Assembly (NCBI GenBank): GCA_016699445.1
Contig: CP064976.1
Coordinates: 1,984,001 to 2,048,000 of the forward strand
Source of the DNA: Deltaproteobacteria bacterium
GTDB taxonomy: Bacteria > UBA10199 > JACPAL01 > GCA-016699445
Reading direction: 5' to 3'
DNA length: 64,000 bases
The notes beneath the pieces are model-generated. The model had not been told where the DNA came from, did not search any database, and saw nothing but the letters and a program-made list of their open reading frames with translations. The position numbers and the translations under genes were made by a program. Below are positions 36,515 through 45,378 of this stretch, in pieces. Within the stretch, counting starts at the first letter, position 1, and each line of letters opens with the position of its first letter.

Positions 36515-37907
36515 ATGAAAAAAAATTTTCAAAGCTTATTCGGTTCTTGCACTCATCAGCATGTTTTTTATGTCAGCTTGCTCTGGTGGAGACGATGTTA
36601 ACTTTACATTCGCACCAAGGCCTTCTGAAAATCCAGGAGCGGTAGGCAGTGGAGGAAGTAGTGGGGCAGGTTCTCCAGCCGGAGGGGCTTCAGGCATATC
36701 GGGCTCCGGAGGTCGTTCGGCAGGAACAGGTGGTTCTTCAGTTGGGACAGGTGGAAGTTCTCCTAGTGGTACTGGTGGTAGCAGTTCAGGGGCTGGCGGT
36801 TCAGCGCCAGCTGCAGGTTCGTGTGAAGTTGATTTTGATACCACTCTTATCTTGAAAATTGATGATGCTCCTTCGGATGAAAAGTATGGTCATTATGACA
36901 GCCCCCCACGATGCTGCGAATACACAGGGTCTAGCTTGTCTAACTCCAATTGCTCTGCTTCTACCAATGTGCCTACGGGGTTATTGGCCTCGCCTTCAAG
37001 AGGTACTGATTTATACTGCTGCGGAGCCCCTGGTACCAGTGATCGAGATGTCAGTCCTGATGTTTTAGGGAGTGGTTTTTCGACTGAGTTTGTAGATCCT
37101 GCGAAACCTCTTGTCTGTTATTCATCTGCTAATAATCGTCACAATGGAGATCCTGAATTAGCAGCGGCGCGTTGGCGTCCTGTGGGTGGTCAAAAGGCTC
37201 GATTTCGATTTTTAATCTCACCAGACAATCAAACTTGTCGGGTGTTTCTCGTTCGTGATGCCTTCCCTCAATTTAAAATTGAAAACTCAGCCTTATCAGC
37301 TTCCATTCTTATAGATATGGGAAGAGGGTATGGAACAAGTGCGGTATCTGGTTCGATTCGACCAGAATTAAATCCCGCAGAGATTGTAGGCGATTGTCAG
37401 GCGACTCCAAATGCAGATGGCGGGTATAATGTCAGAATCACTCGGCTCCCAATTAATTTTCTTGTTACTTTATACCAGAATAGAACCCAGTGTTTAAAAG
37501 TTGGTCGTACTGATTGTGATACTTTTGCAGGGGCTACTTCTTTTTCTCGATATAGGTTTACGACCAATGGGGACAATGCGGGAAGCTATCAAGTGATTCC
37601 TGGTTTTTCAAACCCTCCTCTTCAGTTATTAACAGAAAATCATCCGCAACCAGCTACTGATTCCATGCATCAAGTCCCAATGAATTTTGTAGGTATGCCT
37701 TTGCATTTTGATTCAGCTCAATCACGTTCTGTTATGAGGATTGGGACTTCTTTCTCTATGCCAGCTGGGGAATCAATTCGAGATGACAATGCAGGTAGAG
37801 GAAAGCTTCTTATTCAGCTCGATAATGCTCTCTCTTGTCGGCAGAGCTTGAAGGTGTTGTCACTAAAGCGGGAACAACAACGCCCATACGCACTCTTGAT
37901 GATTTAA
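36515..37907 (+). CDS. Large lipoprotein with Gly-rich linker, N-terminal portion (frameshifted at both ends)
   Basis: The lipoprotein signal starts at ATG 36515 but is out of frame with the body by an eight-A run (36518-36525). With seven A it reads MKKIFKAYSVLALISMFFMS and a lipobox Cys (FMSAC). Then comes a tract of SGG/TGG units (36640-36830), and a Cys-containing domain (SPPRCCEYTGSSLSNSNCSA). The frame ends at 37907, but at about 37826-37835 (CTCTCTT) a one-base correction continues in frame into the ORF ending at 40264. I therefore read 36515-40264 as one gene of about 1249 residues. Function unknown; surface location likely. Confidence 0.6.
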
Positions 37908-40264
37908 AAAATTGTTCTGTATCTTCAGGGACAGGCGGATCATCTGCTGCGGGTACTGGTGGCTCTTCAAGCAATACCGGTGGAGCTTCAGGATCACCAG
38001 CAGCAACTGGTGGAACTACAGGATCAGGGACAGGTGGTGACAGTGGGGGGGCGGGGAGTTTGATTGTGGGTGGGCTCAAAATTGATCGAATTGACCCTGT
38101 GACGGAAGCTATTATTCCTCCGGCAATCAATACTAGTATTGTTTTTCCAGAAGTTCCAGCTCGGGGTGTCCCTGATTCACGCTTGTATCGCTTATCCAAT
38201 GTTGGCACATCTCCAGTGACTTTAACGAACCTCACTGTTGTTGATACAAATTCCAATTTTCGTCTTTTTGGACCTATGCAAGGTGCTACTTTTGCGACGC
38301 GTGTATTTCCTGAAAATCCTGATAGTCTTACAGTGCCAGTGAGTGGTGGAGTAGGTGCCAATGATATTTTCTTTTTCTTAAGCTATGGACCTCAAGGATC
38401 TTTTTCAGCCAGTACACGTAATGACACAGGAATCTTGAGCTATCGTGCAGGAAGTGTCTCGGCTGTTGTGTCTTTAACAGGAACAGCTAGCAATGAAACT
38501 CGTGGTCAATTAGCTCTGTACGTGCGCGATGAAAATCGTTTTGTCGTAACACATCAGGCTGATTTGGTATTGGGTACAGGAGCTGCAGAAGCTCATTATT
38601 ATCTGCCGAAGTCACAGGTCTTTAGTTATCGTCAAGATGGAAGTACGGACCGTGAAGTCTATCTTTATAACAATGCAGCTGTAGGCTCAGACCCTGTGGT
38701 TGTGCAGGGAATCAGTTTAGGTAGTCATGAAAAGTTTCGATTTGATCGTACAGGTGGCGACCTTCCGGAAGGTTGTTATTTGGCTCCAGTGACTGTGATG
38801 GGGATAAGTACTCCCGACAGTACTGGTTTGGGTATGCGTACGACTGCTTGTGCGATGAACGCAACTCTCAACCCAGGGCAGGGAGTCAAACTTGGTAAAA
38901 TTATTTTCACCCCTGGAAGTTCTACAACCTATCAAATTTCTTCAATTACAATGGCTGTCAAAGCGCCTACAAATATTTCAGCCTCTTTAATGGAGGGTAG
39001 AAGACCTCGTATTGCTGGTGGTGATGCAGGATTGGGTACTGGTACTGTCGTAAACTTTGGCCTCAAAGGTGTAACAGGAGCCCCCAGTGGTGAGAAAGGG
39101 TTAAGAATCAACCGTCTCATAGCCGGATTTAAAGATTTTGCAAATCCGGAATATCAATCAAGTCGTAATATTAGTTCAATGAGCCGTGGTACAATGAGTC
39201 GTTATGTAGCTGCAAGCCCTACAGCCATGACGAGAAGCATTGATGATTGGAAAGATGTTTATACAATTGAATCCTCAGCTACAAGAGGAGCTGTTTCTCT
39301 TGATCCTGTAAGAGGAACCATTCGTCTAACACGTATAGTATCTCCATTAGATCGAAATGCCAGTGGAGATTTAGATATGAATAATCCGACTCCGCCCAGT
39401 CGTTATCGTGGTCTGAGGCTCTACAACTCGATTGGTTCATTAACTCCAGCCACCAATATTTATTACCCTATGTGTAAAGATGGTCGAGATCCTCGAGGCG
39501 TTCCTTATTCATGTGGTTTTTTCTATCTCTTTATAGGTGATCGTGCAGGGTCTACAACTCCTCTGACACGTGCAGGAGTGCCTGCAGCTTGTATGGGTAA
39601 AAAAGGAGCTTCAGCAAAGTATTTAACTCCTAATCCAGATGCACAAGTTTTAAATCCACTCAGACAGGCAGAGTATGACTGTATTAAAGACTATAATCTT
39701 CAGGATGCTATTGGTCTTTACGATCCGGTCACAGGTGAAATTACTCTGAGAGATTTAATTGTGCGCCTCAATGCTCCTAATAATCCTCGTATTGACGTTC
39801 CCATTGATACAACCATGAATTTATCTTTGAGCACGTCATGTGTTTCATCAGACTTGGTGCCTGACGAAGAAGCTAGGTCCTCAGGAATCAATGTTCCTCA
39901 AGATGTACTCAATGATGTAGGTGTAGATCCTTTTATTGCTCGTAGCTCCACATGGCCTACTCCCGTGCCCATTTCGACATATGTTGGAAATACTCATAAC
40001 TCAGGCTGTTCTAATGGAATGCTCCATGGTCGTCCATTATTCATGACTGCTGATCCAACGGATACTTTAGATAATGCCGGTGATCCTATGCCTGCTGTGA
40101 TTCCAAACACCTTTGATCTCGCGGGTGTTGGTCATTTGACAGGGAATAATGACAACCTGACATCTACAAATCTCTACATTGTGATCAAAGCGGAAATTGG
40201 AGAAACCTGTCCCACAAGCCATAGGTTTGTTCCAAATTTATCAATGTGTGGTATGGGGGAATAA
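37835..40264 (+). CDS. Large secreted protein, C-terminal portion with second Gly-rich linker
   Basis: A continuous frame of about 809 residues. It starts at a non-standard position (TTG) inside the previous reading frame, without ribosome site or signal peptide, which supports it being the continuation of the 36515 lipoprotein. After SAELEGVVTKAGTTTP comes a second TGG/SGG tract (37930-38060), then beta-rich sequence with an Ig-like 'RLYRLSNVGTSPVTLTNLTV' segment resembling the ASPM/choice-of-anchor type, and a long C-terminal region with paired Cys. No enzyme motif. The four-base-spaced next gene is another lipoprotein. Confidence 0.6.
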   Translation: MSAELEGVVTKAGTTTPIRTLDDLKNCSVSSGTGGSSAAGTGGSSSNTGGASGSPAATGGTTGSGTGGDSGGAGSLIVGGLKIDRIDPVTEAIIPPAINTSIVFPEVPARGVPDSRLYRLSNVGTSPVTLTNLTVVDTNSNFRLFGPMQGATFATRVFPENPDSLTVPVSGGVGANDIFFFLSYGPQGSFSASTRNDTGILSYRAGSVSAVVSLTGTASNETRGQLALYVRDENRFVVTHQADLVLGTGAAEAHYYLPKSQVFSYRQDGSTDREVYLYNNAAVGSDPVVVQGISLGSHEKFRFDRTGGDLPEGCYLAPVTVMGISTPDSTGLGMRTTACAMNATLNPGQGVKLGKIIFTPGSSTTYQISSITMAVKAPTNISASLMEGRRPRIAGGDAGLGTGTVVNFGLKGVTGAPSGEKGLRINRLIAGFKDFANPEYQSSRNISSMSRGTMSRYVAASPTAMTRSIDDWKDVYTIESSATRGAVSLDPVRGTIRLTRIVSPLDRNASGDLDMNNPTPPSRYRGLRLYNSIGSLTPATNIYYPMCKDGRDPRGVPYSCGFFYLFIGDRAGSTTPLTRAGVPAACMGKKGASAKYLTPNPDAQVLNPLRQAEYDCIKDYNLQDAIGLYDPVTGEITLRDLIVRLNAPNNPRIDVPIDTTMNLSLSTSCVSSDLVPDEEARSSGINVPQDVLNDVGVDPFIARSSTWPTPVPISTYVGNTHNSGCSNGMLHGRPLFMTADPTDTLDNAGDPMPAVIPNTFDLAGVGHLTGNNDNLTSTNLYIVIKAEIGETCPTSHRFVPNLSMCGMGE

Positions 40265-40267
40265 TTT

Positions 40268-41728
40268 ATGATGATATCCAGAGGAGTATTTTCACTTTCT
40301 ACTGGTTTGTTTTGTGCAGGAATAAGTTGTTCCTCGTCTGATACATCTAGTTTCAGTGATGCGTCGTTGGATACCTTAGATGCATCTATAGATGTTGGTA
40401 ATCGTGATTCATTAACAATAATTGATAGAGCTACTCCAACGCCTCTAATGCCAAGAATAGAACGGGCCAATATTGGGGTGGATGGTATGATTCAGAGAAA
40501 TGCATGTAGGTGGCCTTCACTGAGCTATGATGCACGTTTTATTTCATATTGGTCTTTTGCATCAGGATTAGTTTCAGGTGATACCAACAATATTGGAGAT
40601 ATTTTTGTTAGGGATCGTATAGCTGGACGAATAGAGAGAATTAATGTTGGTCCGATGGGTATAGAAGCTAATGGTGATTCAGATATGCCTCTTATCAGCT
40701 CTGATGGTAGATTTGTTGTTTTTGATTCAGCAGCTTCAAATTTAGTTTCTGGAGATACAAACGGTGTCCGAGATGTTTTTGTTAGAGATAGAACCTTGGG
40801 AATTACTGAAAGAATAAGCATTAGCTCATCAGGTGAACAAGGAAATGGCCCTAGTAGAGGTGGGTATTATTCAAATATTACATATCAGATAGGGATTTCT
40901 GGTGATGGGCGTTTTGTAACATTTGTATCAGGAGCTAATAATTTAGTTAATGATGATGGAAATAGGATAGATGATATTTTTGTTAGGGACAGATTATTGG
41001 GTCGCACAGAAAGAGTGAGTGTGGGAAGAGATGGTGGTGATAGCTTTTGGCGATGCGGAGACATTTTTGGTGGCCCTGGTGTTAACTTTTCCCCATCTAT
41101 CAGCGATGACGGAAGATATGTTGTGTTTTCTTCTCGAGCTGCGAATCTAATCGCCGAAGATGTAGACGGTTGTTATGTAGGTTCCACTTATCTTAGAGAT
41201 CGTCTATTAGGTTCAACAAGAAGAATATCTTTTTCCTTTTCTGGTAGTAACCCCATTTTAGGATTAGATTATGCTCGCATAAGTGGAAATGGAAATATTC
41301 TAACATATTCAGCCAATGTTTCTCTAATTGCGCCTAGGGGGACTTCAGATGTTTTTTCTTATCAGCTCGATATTGGAAGAGCATTTCTAACTAGTGTTAG
41401 TTTGGCTGGAGGCGTAGCCAACGGAGAAAGCTTTTCTCCGTATTCGAGTGTTGATGGTCAGTTTATTATTTTTGGTTCTGAGGCTAATAATTTAGATCAT
41501 GCCTCTGCAACTGTACATTATCCCCATTTATTTGTCAGAAATTTACCGTCTGGAGTGACAAGATTGATTGATTTTGTCCCAACGCCCACAGGTTTGGTTC
41601 TATCTAGTCGACATTCTGGATTTAATATTAGTCCAGATGGTAAATATGCGGTTTTTATTGCTGCTGATAGAGATGATAGTCGTGAAAATGTCTTTGTTGT
41701 GAGTTTAGATTATTTTTTTAGCAGATAG
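40268..41728 (+). CDS. WD40-like (PD40/TolB-type) beta-propeller lipoprotein
   Basis: Signal peptide with lipobox (AGISC, Cys near residue 18), a Ser/Asp-rich spacer, and about seven propeller-like repeats of the form S-x-D-G-R-F-V-x-F-x-S-x-A-x-N-L-V-x-x-D-x-N-x-x-x-D-I-F-V-R-D-R, for example ASNLVSGDTNGVRDVFVRDR. Such propellers bind proteins or glycans on the surface; no catalytic site is seen. It starts three bases after the stop of the large lipoprotein gene and is probably in the same transcript. Confidence 0.75.
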   Translation: MMISRGVFSLSTGLFCAGISCSSSDTSSFSDASLDTLDASIDVGNRDSLTIIDRATPTPLMPRIERANIGVDGMIQRNACRWPSLSYDARFISYWSFASGLVSGDTNNIGDIFVRDRIAGRIERINVGPMGIEANGDSDMPLISSDGRFVVFDSAASNLVSGDTNGVRDVFVRDRTLGITERISISSSGEQGNGPSRGGYYSNITYQIGISGDGRFVTFVSGANNLVNDDGNRIDDIFVRDRLLGRTERVSVGRDGGDSFWRCGDIFGGPGVNFSPSISDDGRYVVFSSRAANLIAEDVDGCYVGSTYLRDRLLGSTRRISFSFSGSNPILGLDYARISGNGNILTYSANVSLIAPRGTSDVFSYQLDIGRAFLTSVSLAGGVANGESFSPYSSVDGQFIIFGSEANNLDHASATVHYPHLFVRNLPSGVTRLIDFVPTPTGLVLSSRHSGFNISPDGKYAVFIAADRDDSRENVFVVSLDYFFSR

Positions 41729-41761
41729 TGGCTATTTCTCCACAACTAATATTGTGAATCA

Positions 41762-41769
41762 GCCGATAA
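41762..41769 (+). promoter_or_regulatory. Sigma-28-like -10 element, gene 41789
   Basis: An exact GCCGATAA, continued as GCCGATAACA as at the two other sites, lies 19 bases before the ATG. The region 11 bases upstream (CAACTAAT) matches the -35 consensus poorly, so support is mainly the -10 box and its conserved position. Confidence 0.55.
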
Positions 41770-41788
41770 CAAAAGTGAGGGAGAGTTT

Positions 41789-42853
41789 ATGAGTGATCGT
41801 ATTCAATCGATTTCTGGTACAGAGCGTCATGTTTGTAGAAATGGTTCTGCTGATGATGAAAATCATGGTCAGGTAACTATTGATTTTAGCACTGACTCTG
41901 GTGTCCGTAGTGAAGAAGCTATGTATGATTTTGATCACTCGGATGGTACGCCACAAGATCGATTAGTACGCTTGCGCGGTGAAAAGAGTTTTGATCTGAC
42001 ACCAGCCCAAGTAGTTCAGATTCGTGCTTTAACTCGCTCATCAACTCCCGCATCTTCTTTGTTGTGTTCAGCTCTACGTCCTCGTCCTGAGGTTGCTCCA
42101 GCTCCTACTGCAATAACTCCTCTTGTCACTACAGCATCGTCTTCAACTTCTCCTGCGCCCACTAGTGCGACATTGTTAGCCTTGTCTCTAGCGGGCCAAG
42201 TATTAGCAGCGCCGTTGGTAGGGCTGAATCGTCCGTTGGAAAGAACTCCGGGTTTGAGAGGAAGTTTGCCTGATGTAGGCACACTAGTGCTTGGTTTGGC
42301 AGGGCAGGCAGCTGGCTCTTCGGCTCATATCCTTTATGCTCCACGTGTCAGTAGTACGGCTTTTGGGATTAGCTCTGGTATTCAAGGGGCTCTAGCGACA
42401 GCCGGTATTGTCTATGGAGTGGTCCGTGATGATCCGACAACGGTATTAACTATTGGTGTTCCCGCCCTTCAAGCTCTTGTGGTGGGTGGCGTGCGTCGTG
42501 CTCATCCCATGGCTGGAAATATCACACAATTAGTCTTGAGCAGTGCAGTCTTAGGTTTGGGTATTTATGGATTTGTCACACAGCCTTCTTCTGGCACTCC
42601 CGGTGAGCGAGGGTCTATCTATCGGGATCCTTCCACCGTGACATCACATTATGAAGGTACAACGACACCGACTTCTTGGAATAGAGCCGGTCTTAATGGG
42701 ATGATTTTGGGTGGTATTGGTTTAGGCGCTGGTGTTTTAGGGTTTATTTTGGATCCAGCCTCACCATCTTCTCCTTCAAGTGCTCGACATATCAGTATGT
42801 CACCCTACGCTACAGCCGACGGTGTTGGGGCTGTCGTTCACGGAACTTTTTAA
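41789..42853 (+). CDS. Hypothetical multi-span membrane protein, 354 aa
   Basis: Residues ~1-90 are polar, without signal peptide. A Pro/Ala/Ser/Thr-rich linker follows (SALRPRPEVAPAPTAITP). After residue ~125 there are about six hydrophobic, Gly/Ala-rich segments (TLVLGLAGQAAGSSAHILYA, QLVLSSAVLGLGIYGFV, GMILGGIGLGAGVLGFIL). The family is not recognised. It precedes the giant secreted protein by eight bases on the same strand, so the two probably form one transcript behind a sigma-28-like promoter; a role as inner-membrane partner of that protein is possible. Confidence 0.55.
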   Translation: MSDRIQSISGTERHVCRNGSADDENHGQVTIDFSTDSGVRSEEAMYDFDHSDGTPQDRLVRLRGEKSFDLTPAQVVQIRALTRSSTPASSLLCSALRPRPEVAPAPTAITPLVTTASSSTSPAPTSATLLALSLAGQVLAAPLVGLNRPLERTPGLRGSLPDVGTLVLGLAGQAAGSSAHILYAPRVSSTAFGISSGIQGALATAGIVYGVVRDDPTTVLTIGVPALQALVVGGVRRAHPMAGNITQLVLSSAVLGLGIYGFVTQPSSGTPGERGSIYRDPSTVTSHYEGTTTPTSWNRAGLNGMILGGIGLGAGVLGFILDPASPSSPSSARHISMSPYATADGVGAVVHGTF

Positions 42854-42861
42854 GGATACCT

Positions 42862-45378
42862 ATGAAAAAAATATTCTTTTTTTTAATGTTAGTTTTTACC
42901 GCTGGTTTTACCCAGCTTGCGGAAGCTCGTCTTTCGTGCATGCCGCCGGCTCGATCCGGATTGAGTACCGATTCGTGTACAGATCGTGATTATCAAAACA
43001 ATCTTTGTATTGTAGAACCTTTAGCCACTCAGGAAGTTTCTGGAGCGTCTTTGTGTGTTTTGGGTAAATTTCGTATGCCTGCTCATTTGCGTAATCTGGT
43101 CGATATGGTTGTTACCTATCAATTAGATGGAACTCCAAGTGTTTCAGGGACTTTGCCTGTTAGTTTTTCTACAGCCGAAATGGCAGAAGCTCGTCGTACG
43201 GGCGAGTTTATGACGAATCTCACACTGCCACGTGTAGGTCATTATACGGTTATGGTTCGTGCTCGCATGCTCAATGACATGGGTACCTTTGTGGATCTTA
43301 TTTTTCCAAGTCCATCCGGAAGTCGTGTGGCTCGAGTAGAGCCCCCTGAAACATCTGTCGCTGTAAATAATATTCGTTATCGTTTTGGAAACAGTACAGC
43401 TTCTAATTGTTCGATGATGACAGATCCTGGCTGTTTTCAAGTCATGCGCAGAGCTGGCACCGATGGTATGATGACCAATCGTTTTGGTGTGACCGCTCCT
43501 TCAGCAACACCTCCCGTGACAGATGCAACAACAAATCCTCCTACGAGAGCTTCAAATGTTTCTTCTGTGGATATCTGTGTCGGATCCGCTCCAGGATCTG
43601 TTGCAGGTAGTTTTAGTGATGTAAGAGCTACTAATACCATTACAGATCGCTCTCAAACCCCTTCTCGTGTTGTGACAGTAGCTAAAAACTGTGATCAGGA
43701 GGGTGCAATGTGTCGTGCATCTGCCAGTGATTTTTGTCCTGGAGGCTCGACTGTTGCAGTTCCGGTGGGTCATGATGCACGTCAAATTACTCATGCGATC
43801 AGCACTCGTGCTGGGATGGCTACTTTGCAGGTAGAACCTTTTACCATCGATTTAAAAGGTCCCGATCTTTGTGTTCGTTATTATGATGTGCGAAATCCAG
43901 AAAGACCTCGATTGTTGGAAAATGTTGATGGTCGAGTCCTCTTGGCTTCTGAAACAGATAGTATCAAGGTGGATGTCTCCTTAAAATCCTGTGCTGCTAG
44001 TGGAGCTCCTGAGAGTGTTTCTGTCGCTCATGCACCCAAAGCTTGTGATTCCGCTAATCCTCCAACTGCGACAAACTTGTCAGCATGTTTATCGATGAGT
44101 CCTATTTGTATGCAGCGTAATAATGAAAAAGAAGAAACAGGGGCTGATCGCTATGTAGCCTTATGTCCCGCTAATTCTGGGAAACAACAAAGTTATCAGG
44201 CGATTTTTGTGACGCCTTCTTTTCCGATGAATACGGTATCTCTCAAATCTAGAGATGATTTATTCAATATCAATACTGAAACACATTATTTTGCCTACGG
44301 TGATGTGCGTCCTCTCTATGATACACGCACAGGTCACGAGGGAGAGTTTTCTGATGCTCAGCTTCAGCGTGCCATGGTGACCAAAGGTTTTGGCTCTTTT
44401 TTACCAGCTTCGTTTTTAAGAGGAGAGGTCAAAGACGCTTTGTTGGAAGTATTAAATTCTCCTAAATTTAAAGAAGACTTTTTCCCAAAACTCTTAGAGC
44501 CACATAAACCTATTCCTCAAGAAGTGGAATGTTTGCGCAATATTCAAGAACCCTTGAATTGTGAATTGAATCATCTGATGGGTGGAGATCGCAATCGAGT
44601 CGTCGCTATTAAACCCTTTAACAATGACTGGACTTCAGCACGTGCGACGAGAACAAGCAATGATCCTACAGGCTTTCAAGTGGGTAGTATTGAAATCCCC
44701 ACTATGACGTTTTTTGAGAATAATCTCTTGCGACTTCAAGTCAGAATCAATGGCATGCATGGTCGTGCAGAAATGTACACCATCGAGCCACAGAACACAG
44801 ATCGTAATCAAGGCGATGGCTTAGTGGATTTTGAAGATGATGATGCGGATAACGATGGAATCTGTGACAGCAATTCCAAAATCCTCCTTGTCTGTGATGA
44901 CGATGACCATAACTTTATTTGTGATGAAGAGATGGGTCTAACGGGCAGTCAGGGTAAAGGTTTGGCTGGTAATCCAGGTCATTGCCGACTCGATACTTCA
45001 ATTCCACGCAATCGATGTCCTGATATGAGAAATGTGGATTCGACTATTCCTTATCCTGGTTGTTCTGATCAGGATGATGATAACGACGGCTTTGTAGATG
45101 ACCAAGATACAAAGGGTCGTCTAGTTGATGATCCTGATTTTGGCGATCATAAAGCAGGTACTCCCACGATTATTCCTGTGATGTTTACAACTAATACTGT
45201 CATGCTTAATCTGGATTTACGTATTCGTTATGAAAATGGTTTGATGAAGTTTGATGTCCTACCCATTAATGTAAAAGGTATGGATATGGTGGGTATTGCT
45301 CCGGATAAGGGAACTGATTGGCCCATTAATTTTGATTGTTCCAAAACAGTTTCTGGGAAATTTATCAGGGAGGCTTAA
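42862..45378 (+). CDS. Giant secreted protein, N-terminal portion (TSP3-like calcium repeats)
   Basis: Signal peptide (MKKIFFFLMLVFTAGFTQLA), then a long beta-rich, Cys-containing ectodomain. Near residue 650 there are thrombospondin-type-3-like calcium loops (DDDADNDGICDSN, CDDDDHNFICDEE, DQDDDNDGFVDDQDTKG). The frame ends at 45378, but a missing A in GGGAAATTTATC (about 45357-45362) explains this. With it the protein continues as KIYQGGLRGDPGNGQYV in the following ORF up to 47105, about 1414 residues in total. Function unknown; an exported calcium-stabilised surface protein is likely. Confidence 0.65.
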   Translation: MKKIFFFLMLVFTAGFTQLAEARLSCMPPARSGLSTDSCTDRDYQNNLCIVEPLATQEVSGASLCVLGKFRMPAHLRNLVDMVVTYQLDGTPSVSGTLPVSFSTAEMAEARRTGEFMTNLTLPRVGHYTVMVRARMLNDMGTFVDLIFPSPSGSRVARVEPPETSVAVNNIRYRFGNSTASNCSMMTDPGCFQVMRRAGTDGMMTNRFGVTAPSATPPVTDATTNPPTRASNVSSVDICVGSAPGSVAGSFSDVRATNTITDRSQTPSRVVTVAKNCDQEGAMCRASASDFCPGGSTVAVPVGHDARQITHAISTRAGMATLQVEPFTIDLKGPDLCVRYYDVRNPERPRLLENVDGRVLLASETDSIKVDVSLKSCAASGAPESVSVAHAPKACDSANPPTATNLSACLSMSPICMQRNNEKEETGADRYVALCPANSGKQQSYQAIFVTPSFPMNTVSLKSRDDLFNINTETHYFAYGDVRPLYDTRTGHEGEFSDAQLQRAMVTKGFGSFLPASFLRGEVKDALLEVLNSPKFKEDFFPKLLEPHKPIPQEVECLRNIQEPLNCELNHLMGGDRNRVVAIKPFNNDWTSARATRTSNDPTGFQVGSIEIPTMTFFENNLLRLQVRINGMHGRAEMYTIEPQNTDRNQGDGLVDFEDDDADNDGICDSNSKILLVCDDDDHNFICDEEMGLTGSQGKGLAGNPGHCRLDTSIPRNRCPDMRNVDSTIPYPGCSDQDDDNDGFVDDQDTKGRLVDDPDFGDHKAGTPTIIPVMFTTNTVMLNLDLRIRYENGLMKFDVLPINVKGMDMVGIAPDKGTDWPINFDCSKTVSGKFIREA

